From the NCBI GenBank assembly GCA_964036045.1, contig OZ038385.1:24195853-24259852 (forward strand): a DNA stretch of 64,000 nucleotides, given 5' to 3'. Position numbers and translations under genes: made by a program. The first letter of the stretch is position 1. The number at the start of each line of letters is the position of its first letter. The notes below the pieces were generated by a model that had not been told where the DNA came from, searched no databases, and was given only the letters and a program-made list of their open reading frames with translations. Positions 56,822 to 64,000 of the stretch are shown in pieces. The stretch comes from Eutreptiella sp. 'Long Island Sound 2002' (lineage: Eukaryota; Euglenozoa; Euglenophyceae; Eutreptiales; Eutreptiaceae).

Positions 56822-57386
56822 ACTGGCGGGTATGGCGACATAGTCCATAGAAATCTCCCTCCCGTCGGCCACTTTGTTTCTATTTTTTTTCTGCTCCAGG
56901 GTCCTGCTGCACAGGAGTGACTGGTTTGTTCGTTGCGGTGTTTCCGCGAACACCCACGTTGGCACTCGTTCTATCACGGGAAATGACAGCTGCACATGCA
57001 CGGCTTGGGGCTCCTCTGAGGCGTTTGTATGTTTGTTCGTTGCAGTGTTTCTGCTCTGCCTCTGGTTCAACCAATTTTGGGGGGTCAGCCTCACTGACCC
57101 ACTGACTCCGGCATAACCAGCCATATGAAGTCCATATGTCCACATGCAGGAGGGATGGAGTATTGTTCCTACGGTTAGGAAGCTGTGAATCAGTGTGCTA
57201 GGGGCTACTGCAAGGCCCACACATGAACTACGAACTCATGGTTATTGCAGCGATGTAGGAGTGTAGGAATGTTGAACCTCGCAGTTTGAGCATGATTCGA
57301 ATGGAAGCCTTGGTATATGTATATATATATATACATTCTTATAGAGCTTGACAGGGATGGCCGTCACTCCCATCCACTGGGCATGT
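56822..57386. other. No recognisable gene
   Basis: Overlapping short ORFs on both strands. A short TA repeat lies at 57314-57333. Confidence 0.4.
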
Positions 57387-57757
57387 CGGGCTTGCAAGTG
57401 AGGGAGGGGGGGGTCAATAGAGCCCCCAAAATCTGGGGGGGGAAGGGCTCAATTGACACGCACCATTAATCAGTTATTATGAACAGTGGCGCCAAAGGTG
57501 CCAAAAATTTTTTTGACTATGGTCAATGGTCAATTTTTTTTTCACCAAACATATGGCAAATCATCCTTTTTCTGAACCCCCTCGACGCACTGATTCCAAA
57601 AATACCATTTTTATTTTTTGCCGATTTTTGGGTCCGGGTCACCTCCGGGGCCCGGGGGGGTCAGTCTTGGTAGGACCCGTCAATTGAGCCTTTTTTGGTT
57701 GAGGGGGGGGTCTAGCCAGGGGGCTCTATCGACCCCCTCCCCTCAATTGCAAGCCCG
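57387..57757. mobile_element. Non-autonomous TIR element, about 370 bp
   Basis: The left end cgggcttgcaagtgaggga, G run, gtcaatagagccccc is mirrored at the right end as the reverse complement cgggcttgcaattgagggg, G run, gtcgatagagccccc. The inverted repeat is about 40 bp with few mismatches and may extend a few bases outward. The interior has gggctc dyads, ggcgccaaaggtgcc and T runs, no ORF. No clear target duplication. Confidence 0.7.
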
Positions 57758-57808
57758 CTTGCCCCTGTATCCCTTTCACCCCACACCACACAAAGAAGCC
57801 ATGCGATT

Positions 57809-58048
57809 GTGCACACCCTTTCCACCATGCAAACGTTTCAAGCTGAACCACACATGCCTTCCACACCGGATGTGTCCAAGCAAATCGATTTTTCCGTAGC
57901 CTCGCCAGTGGCTGCCCCTCTGGACTCACAGAAGGCCGCTGACATTCTGCAATCTGTGCAGCTCGAAATGTTCTCAGATCCGGACACGGACTGCACAGAC
58001 TCTGGAATAGATTCGGGTGCTTCTGATGCAGCCTCCACCATTTCATGA
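57809..58048 (+). CDS. Hypothetical acidic Ser-rich protein or exon
   Basis: 79 residues from ATG 57809; a second ATG seven codons on reads MQTFQAEPHMPSTPDVSKQI. The end is acidic and Ser-rich (DPDTDCTDSGIDSGASDAAS). It has composition like a disordered regulatory segment. The minus strand is also open (57838-58080), so the strand is uncertain; I prefer plus because of the clean start and stop and plus-strand neighbours. No family is recognised. Confidence 0.3.
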   Translation: MHTLSTMQTFQAEPHMPSTPDVSKQIDFSVASPVAAPLDSQKAADILQSVQLEMFSDPDTDCTDSGIDSGASDAASTIS

Positions 58049-58640
58049 GCTGGCAGCTTGGATGGTTTTAGCACGGACATCAGTGACAGACATCTGTCCT
58101 AGTCCTAGGGCACGCCTTGCTGTATGTCTTCTTTTGCGAATTACATATGAGTGTTTCAGTGGTCCTCTTGATATTTTGGTTTTTGAATGCAGGGGGTTCA
58201 GGCCGCACTGCCCTCACATGTGCACGCGCTTGTCGCAGCACAGGGTATTAGATAGTGCCGAGGACGACCATCGGCGCGTTTTGTATCAGCTTCTGCTGAG
58301 GCTGTCTCTGAGTGGTCCAATAAGGGCCCCCGTGCCCCAATAATCCCAATAAGCACCCGCCCTTTTGTATGTGTCTTGATCTGCCACAAGTCTTGTTTCA
58401 GTGGGTTAGAACGCCAGCAAAATTTAAGTGATGCAAATAAGTCTAGTGATGCCAATAACTCTAGTTTTGCCTCAGCAGTGACAGCAAGAGGCCACACAGT
58501 TGGGGGGGGGGGGGGGGCAGGACACCTTCTTCTTGGTGGTGCGGGTCCCTGATTACCCATGCCGTGTCCGGTCACTCTAAGATGTATATCATTTACTTTG
58601 TGACACTTTTCTTTCAATATTGATTGTTCAGATTGGCACC

Positions 58641-58702
58641 ATGAAGTGTTTTTACTGCCGATGATCAAATTTTTCTGCGGGACAAGTACCCTGATGCTGG
58701 TC
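58641..58702 (+). pseudogene. Cys-rich first exon, internally deleted copy
   Basis: Starts ATGAAGTGTTTTTACTGCC like the exon at 60061, then jumps to the DDQIFLRDKYPDAG part; about 54 bp are missing compared with 60061. Beyond GGTCAG the DNA reads VCALCVRSACP in one frame, a possible zinc-binding second exon. Confidence 0.5.
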
Positions 58703-60014
58703 AGGGGGCAGTTTGTGCATTGTGTGTTCGCTCTGCATGCCCCCGTGCGTTCTTCAGCCGTCGTTCTTCAAACACCTCATCGTCAGCCCCCCAATCAGTG
58801 GATTCTGGGCTGCAGGTGCCTTCGGCTCCTCTAGTTGTGTCTGTATGATGCAGCCACGTCTTTGGCCACAGAGTCAGTGGAATCTGGGGTTGTGGAGCCT
58901 TCAGTGTCTGTTGCAGAGTCTTCTACTGCTGCCACAGGGTCCCATCAGATTGACTACTGCAGGACAGCTTTGGTTGCGGATCAGAGCCACAGGGTCTGCT
59001 GCACACCCACCCAGCACGCAGTCAGATGGGAATGGGAAGGCTGTGTGCATTCATCTTCTTCTGGCAAGCTTTGTTTGTGCAGTGAAAACCATTTTTCTCC
59101 TCAGGACAAGTGACAAAAAGTGCAAAAAAAATGGGACCTGGAATCAAACCAATTTGTGGAGTTTCTGTAATTTGGCCGATTCGTTCTGCCAACTTGTTGG
59201 GGCCTCTGGGATTCTAGGACACCCGATTTGGAGGTGGCACTCTAAGATGTGCATCATTTACTTTGTGACACTGTATAATACCTTTTCTTTGTATTACACG
59301 GCAAACCCCAACCCAAAACGGAACTACACGCCCCGCACTGCCCCACAACACTCCGAGTCCGAGTCGGTGTGGCCCAATCCCTGAAGACAGGGACCAACCC
59401 CTCTACAGACTTGACACCTGACACTGGATCCTTACACTTGGCGGTGGTGTCGGCTGCGCCGCTTACTATTTTTTTCACCAACCCATGGCAGGTTGGCCCT
59501 CCTGTGGCGTCCTCCCCTTGTCTATTTTTTCCCCCACAGGTGTGGAATGCCACTCCCCAGCGCGCCGCAACCCTGCCTGTGTTCTACCTCCCATCTTAGT
59601 CCTCCTCTGTGTGTCACCGACCACTCCACAGCAGTGCGCTCTACCCCAAGCGAATCGTGACCCATTGTGCCTGATTGACCAATCGTGCCTGAATGGCATC
59701 CCCCTCCCACTCTGATAGTGTATGACATGCAACCTGCTGATTCACCTCGGCCTTCAATCTTCACTCCGCTGTCTTCTTCAGCCTACAGTCATTGTGCCTC
59801 ACGCACACTGGGAAGCCTACGGGCGTGGCAGTCTCCCACTGCATAACCTGGTTTCAGACTCAGCTAATCCCCACTACGTGTCAGATCCGCTACCACAGTC
59901 ATTTGTGGGATCATCGTAGCACTGGACAGCTCTGAACCTTGATTCCGAGGGGTCACCTCGAGTACTGTGAAGTGAGCAGGCTACGCCAGCTCATCTTGGT
60001 CTGAGCCAAAAAAA
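58703..60014. other. Unresolved; several open plus frames
   Basis: A 223-codon plus frame (58713-59384) and others overlap; none shows a domain. Repeated ESVESG/SVDSG phrases suggest decayed coding sequence. Confidence 0.3.
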
Positions 60015-60060
60015 AAGTATAATACCTTTTCTTTGTATACTGGTTGTTCAGATTGGCACC

Positions 60061-60165
60061 ATGAAGTGTTTTTGCTGCCCACAAAAAGACGCGTCTGTGG
60101 TCCCCTGGGATTCCCTGTCCCCCGATGATCAAATTTTTCTGCGGGACAAGTACCCTGATGCTGGT
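60061..60165 (+). CDS. Cys-rich first exon, better copy
   Basis: ATG 60061 opens MKCFCCPQKDASVVPWDSLS, PDDQIFLRDKYPDA and ends at a donor-like GATGCTG|GTCAGG. A leader with tataatacc and tttctttgta precedes it about 40 bp upstream, which could be a core promoter. CxCC at the start suggests metal binding. Two copies of this start in 1.4 kb point to a small tandem family. I do not recognise the family or the following exons. Confidence 0.4.
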
Positions 60166-60279
60166 CAGGGTTCAGGGGTCAGGGGTAAGGGGTCCGCGCT
60201 ACAAAGCAAACCCATGCTAAAAGAAAAAAGATTTTTACATGATCATGATGTATGTCTCAAAAAGATGCACGAAAGGGGG

Positions 60280-60480
60280 GGGGTTACAAAGACAACCCCC
60301 CCCCCCCTACGGGAATCCCGTATTCCCCCTACAGGAATCCCGTATTCCCCGTACAGCCCCGAACAGTGGCCCGTACAGTGGCCCCCCGCCCCCACCCCCA
60401 CCCCCCCCCAACAAGGGGTACCCGGGTACGGGGGGCTAAAGGGGTCGAAAACGAAAAATTCATTGGGGGATCATTTTCTC
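60280..60480. other. C-rich repeats of tacgggaatcccg type
   Basis: tacgggaatcccgtattccc occurs twice in a row near 60308-60351, an imperfect palindrome. C runs surround it. Confidence 0.5.
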
Positions 60481-60726
60481 TCCTAAAATGATGATTTTAC
60501 AAGGGGTTGGACATCCGGTACCATACCTTGGGGTATCGTACGCGAATGACCCCAAAAAAGGGGGGTATATGGCGTATGCACCTGCGCTTGATCTAACAAC
60601 CCTCTTCGAGGTGATTTTGGAAAATTTTTGGAAAAAATTTTTGGAAAAAATTTGGAAACGAAAGAAGGTAGCAATAGCAGTAGTAGCAGCAGTAGTAGCA
60701 CTGGTTGAAGTAGCAGACTGATTGGA

Positions 60727-60945
60727 CGTTGACCCCAAAAAAGGGTTTGGCCGGGCTTGGCAGACACACAGTTCACAAATAACACAATCTTCAACACAAT
60801 CAAAATGCTTGTGTCGAAGGGTACAACGATCCAACTCGGCCAAAGACAAAAAAGCAACAGTTTCAGCATTCTTGGAGTGGCATACATTACAAGGCATAGT
60901 CAGGTCAAGAGCATGGATGATGGTACCATGGTTCCCGTGGTTCAC
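60727..60945 (-). CDS. Candidate zinc-finger-like exon
   Basis: The minus frame reads MPCNVCHSKNAETVAFLSLA, ELDRCTLRHKHFDCVEDC and VICELCVCQARPN. It is rich in paired Cys (CNVC, CELC) with intervening Cys/His, as in treble-clef fingers. The plus strand is also open here. No splice sites are certain. Confidence 0.3.
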
Positions 60946-61149
60946 GTAACCTCACACTCCCTTGTCAATGGTTTGGCACTGCATTCCTCCAGCGCATACT
61001 ACGCCAGGTGTTGTTGTCTTGTATAGCATTCTTACTTCATTGTCGGACTCAGCTGAATGCATTATCGACGACATCGACATCAGCGAGGAGCCACCTCATT
61101 GGCTCCTCGTTGAACCAACGAGGCGAAGAATGGCCTGCGCGCGAAACGC

Positions 61150-61245
61150 CTGATGGGTGTGGCTGGTCATTTGGTGACAATGTGGGTACTCAAGCACCCA
61201 CGGGGACCCACATTGTGGCCGCTAGGGCCATGTAGCCCATGGGCG
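61150..61245 (+). repeat. Repeat family H, copy 1
   Basis: catttggtgacaat, gggtact, cacccac/tggggacccaca, gctaggcc and gtagccca recur at 62293-62390, 1.14 kb away in direct orientation. gtgggtact...caccca could fold. Confidence 0.75.
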
Positions 61246-61454
61246 CCGAGATTGCTGTTTGGTAGTGGCACTTGGGGGGAGCGGCACGCACCGTGCGCGC
61301 ACTGTGCACACACCGTGCATATTTTGTATTTAGATGATTTACCTGGTGCCATTGTTTTGCCTTGTTGTTGCCTAGTGAGGTGCCGTGTTGCTGAGCTGGT
61401 GCCCCATTTCACCCTGTATGCCCTCAGGACTACATTGTACATGCTATCCCTTGG

Positions 61455-61510
61455 TCTATAGCTCAGCAACACAATGTCTTTGTCTTGGGTTCGAGCCGGT
61501 GCCCCTGTCT
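61455..61510 (+). other. Shortened tRNA-like sequence
   Basis: tatagctcagca (A box) and GGTTCGAGCC (61488-61497, B box) are only about 30 bp apart, too close for a whole tRNA. Confidence 0.35.
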
Positions 61511-61706
61511 TCTACAACCAGAGCAGTGCAAATGAGCGGGTCCCGGCTACGATTCTAGGTCCCTCACAACGGGAAGAGGGAAGTTGACTGATAGGCAGTA
61601 GCAGTACAACGATGTGCACGGGTGTTATTGTGCCCGTGTGGAACACAGCGTTGCACAATTGTGGCAGTGGAAGGTTAGACGTAATGTTTGGCAGGGTGGT
61701 GAGCAG

Positions 61707-61815
61707 GAATTACATGAGACCATGCGCATCTTGCTGCACATGGAATACTGTGCAGACGTGTGGTTCCTGTGAGCTAACATTCTGTGAAACCTGCCATAAG
61801 GGCAATACATGTGAG
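61707..61815 (+). CDS. B-box/treble-clef-type zinc-finger exon
   Basis: The exon lies between gtgagcag|G and TGTGAG|GTGATT and reads NYMRPCASCCTWNTVQTCGS, CELTFCETCHKGNTCE. Spacing C-x2-C-x8-C-x2-C-x4-C-x2-CH-x4-C is that of a cross-braced zinc finger. The CETCH word also fits a c-haem motif, but the other Cys pairs favour zinc. Good splice sites on both sides. Gene partners are not identified. Confidence 0.5.
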
Positions 61816-62292
61816 GTGATTTTTCGCATATATCTCCATGCAGGAGCTTGTGTGAAGAAGAACATCATCATGTTGGAGTGTTGGATGCCCTGCCGATTGA
61901 TTCCATTGGTGAAGGCGGACAGGGCACATGGAGTCCAAGTTATGTTGCGACCCCTTATAAGGTCACAGTGACTATCGATTTTGCAGGCAATATTTTATGG
62001 TGAGCATTGTTGCTCACCTTCTTGTACGTATGCATTTGGATACCTATATGTTGTACATGAATCGCTTTTGCTCTGTACAATCCAGATTCACTTTGGACTG
62101 CAAGAAACTCATTTCCTGGCTGTTTTCTGGGTGCCAATGTTGCTGTGTAGTACCTTTCGGTGAGGGTCCAATTGGGGGGTGAAAGCTGTGTAATTGCCTC
62201 AAACGGTGCGTGCTGTGCGCGCACCGTGCACCCATTCCCACTTGGAGAATTGCAAACTTTTGACATTTTCCGAAATCCTTCTATTGCCTCTG

Positions 62293-62390
62293 GGATGGGC
62301 TTGGGTGACCATTTGGTGACAATACGGGTACTCTTGCACCCATGGGGACCCACATCATGGCTGCTAGGCCTGCGTAGCCCAAGCCGCAAA
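62293..62390 (+). repeat. Repeat family H, copy 2
   Basis: Direct repeat of 61150-61245; preceded by a GCAC/GCGC comb at 62203-62230, whereas in copy 1 the comb follows. Confidence 0.75.
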
Positions 62391-62655
62391 AAGGTTTAAA
62401 AAAAAAAGTCCCAAAAGGATCCTCCCCCCTCAACATCATCACTCCTCTCTCTTTGAGGTGCCTTGCCTTGCCGAAGGCAATAGAATTTCCTTCAACACCC
62501 CAAAAACAGGTCTCCTTGGCCAATTTTCAAGAAACGTTTTGACCCCAGCATGTGTGACTTAAAAATACCCCTATGTTGGGCCGACTATTTTGGCTCAGTT
62601 TGAGTTGGGGATCCCCTCCCCCCCTCCTTCCGGCTGCCGGCCACCCCCTCCTGGG
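62391..62655. other. No recognisable gene
   Basis: gaggtgccttgcc..gaaggcaata at 62455-62485 matches the kinase intron at 53150-53172, a small dispersed repeat. Confidence 0.5.
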
Positions 62656-63156
62656 GGTTTGAAAGATAGTGGGGGGGGGGGGGGTCGCAGTAGGACTGCG
62701 TCCAGCCACCCCCACCTCCCAACTCAATTGTGACAGGCCAGTGACTGCTACATTTGCTAGTATATCTCTCGGCCTCATTTGGTTTGTGCCAACCCCGGGG
62801 GGGCAGCCAGGCCCGGTCCTTGTATGCGACACCCCCCAGCGCCCCCCCCCCCCCCCGAGTTTTGAAAGATAGCGGTGCGGGGGCCATGGCGCTAACGGCG
62901 CCAAATTTTTTGTCCCATGCTCGGTTGAGAGGGGTACTATGCCTTTAGTCCTTAAGATCCTTAAGACTTTCTTCTGGGCAAAGACGAGAAATCGCTATTA
63001 TCGCATACAAACCTCTGTACCCCCATGCCCCCAGACACACACACCCCCTTGAGGTATGCATGTGGTAGTAGTGGGTTGCGTGCAGCCCCCCCCCCCCCCC
63101 CAAGTTTTGACAAATACCCTGGGGGGGGGGGCGTCGCATCAGGACCAGTTGTAGTC
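62656..63156 (-). repeat. Repeat family E, copy 2 with an extra terminal module
   Basis: 62806-63156 is the reverse complement of 12119-12563 in landmark order. 62656-62702 repeats the terminal module (gtttgaaagatag, poly-G, tcgcagtaggactg) once more. Confidence 0.85.
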
Positions 63157-63389
63157 CCCCCCCCCCCCAGGATGCCAGCTCGGTGGGTTTTGGCATTTTC
63201 ACCGGTTTTTCTGCACTTTTTGCCCAATGCCCCAAGATATTGTTGCTTTGGGGGGGGCATATGATACTTTTTGAAATCTGTGCGAAAAGGCCGTTTCAGA
63301 AATATTAGGGTTGGGGAGGGGGGGGGGGGTAGGTGTTCACATTTTTGAGCACAGAGCCAGCTGCCTTACCCTGTCAACAGGCAGCTACC

Positions 63390-63757
63390 ATGTCTGCATA
63401 CAAATTCACACCACGTGCTGTTGCTTCCCCTGATGCACCACAGAAACCTTTGGTGCGCAAACGAGCACTGGGGGTGCAAATTGGGTGCAGGTTACTTGGC
63501 GGACTTTGTCTGGGTGAAATCAGGGTACAGTGAGTCCATTGCATGGCGAAAGGTCCGGCTGACCAAACAGCGAAATGTGGACCTCACAACCGACGGCCTG
63601 TGGGCCATGCCTCTCAACACAGGGTGGGTGCCTGTGAAGGCTCGCACGCTGCAGGATTGGGAAAAATTGAAGCAATATGTTCCCATCCACAAGCAGGGTG
63701 GTGTGTGCCCCAATGGGGTCCCAGCCCTTGTGGAGAGGGACGACAATCAAGCAGCAC
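63390..63757 (+). CDS. Hypothetical basic protein, frame broken near 63485
   Basis: After acceptor ctgtcaacag|G, ATG 63390 opens MSAYKFTPRAVASPDAPQKP and LVRKRAL. A second open block in another frame begins about 63494 and reads YLADFVWVKSGYSESIAWRK, then DGLWAMPLNTGWVPVKARTL and QDWEKLKQYVPIHKQ. Both look coding, so a tiny intron or a one-base error joins them. The APQKPLVRKR linker recalls the EHVQ family linkers (PAKPLGKR), so this may be the 5' half of that family (inference). A repeat B copy follows at 63846. Confidence 0.4.
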
Positions 63758-63845
63758 ACGCATCGTCCAAAACGAACGAAAATCTCAAACATGTCGTCAG
63801 TACAGCATGCAGACCCAGGGTGTTCCAAATAGCCCTTTTCAAGGG

Positions 63846-64000
63846 GGGCGCACCGTGCGCTGTGCGCGCGCTGTGCCCGCGCTGTGCGCGCTCTGTGCGA
63901 AAAGTCGGCTGTTTTCCACCGCTGGTAGCTACGGATCCCAAGGTCCAGAATTCTGCACCCTACCCACCCCCCTGCTGGTACACCAGGGATTATTTTTTTT
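63846..64000 (-). repeat. Repeat family B, inverted copy cut by the window end
   Basis: Reverse complement of the 3' part of family B: ggggcgcaccgtgcgctg, gcgaaaagtcggctg, agaattctgcaccctac, ctggtacaccagggatta. Confidence 0.9.

Larger units (their letters stand above)
58566..60180 (+). repeat. Tandemly repeated leader/exon segment
   Basis: Three partial copies. cactctaagatg..atcatttactttgtgacact occurs at 58573 and 59237. gtataataccttttctttgta occurs at 59271 and about 60018. ttgttcagattggcaccatgaag occurs at 58624 and 60046. So a segment with leader and first exon was duplicated twice and then partly deleted. Confidence 0.75.

Noticed and set aside
61780-61800. c-type cytochrome from CETCH
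   Set aside because: Surrounding Cys pairs fit a cross-braced zinc finger and no cytochrome fold is visible.
1-64000. CRISPR array, rRNA genes, bacterial operons
   Set aside because: No regular spacer-repeat array, no rRNA core sequence and split genes throughout.

Overview
This is nuclear DNA of a eukaryote. The genes I can recognise are split by GT-AG introns, and most of the window is dispersed repeats, minisatellites and long G or C homopolymers. There is no operon layout, rRNA or CRISPR array. The gene content (an F-box-like LRR protein, diacylglycerol kinase, a histidine kinase/receiver protein, a FAR1-type MULE transposase and traces of a large DNA virus) suggests a microbial eukaryote, probably an alga. 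I cannot name the lineage. Several splice acceptors read AG|G.

Layout. 1-5.6 kb: a minus-strand ribonuclease-inhibitor-type LRR gene. Its 87-bp repeats continue in frame for 4.4 kb past a stop codon to the window edge. 5.8-19.7 kb: repeat-rich DNA with a 0.8-kb repeat family, an inverted duplication interrupted by a small terminal-inverted-repeat element, and broken copies of a small Ala/Lys-rich gene family. 19.8-22.5 kb: a three-exon diacylglycerol kinase catalytic region on the minus strand. 22.8-29.7 kb: copies of a GCAC-rich repeat, poly-G dyads and simple repeats. 30-42 kb: only weak single-exon candidates, mostly on the minus strand. 42.9-45.9 kb: an intact-looking MULE transposase. 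About 46.0-50.3 kb: a compact stretch without long G/C runs, holding a broken C5 DNA methyltransferase, a phage-tail-like ORF, a Cys/His repeat ORF and other hypothetical ORFs; I read it as a decayed viral insertion. 50.5-56.8 kb: tRNA-like dimeric retroposons flank a histidine kinase/receiver gene whose 3-kb intron holds an 860-bp 10-bp minisatellite. 57-64 kb: a second inverted-repeat element, a tandemly repeated Cys-rich gene start, small zinc-finger-like exons and more repeats.

The genes do not form one pathway. DGK, the LRR protein and the histidine kinase/receiver are separate host functions (lipid signalling, F-box or scaffold-type binding, phosphorelay). Everything recognisable around them is mobile or viral. 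Small exons without homology are given low confidence, and splice sites were read by eye.
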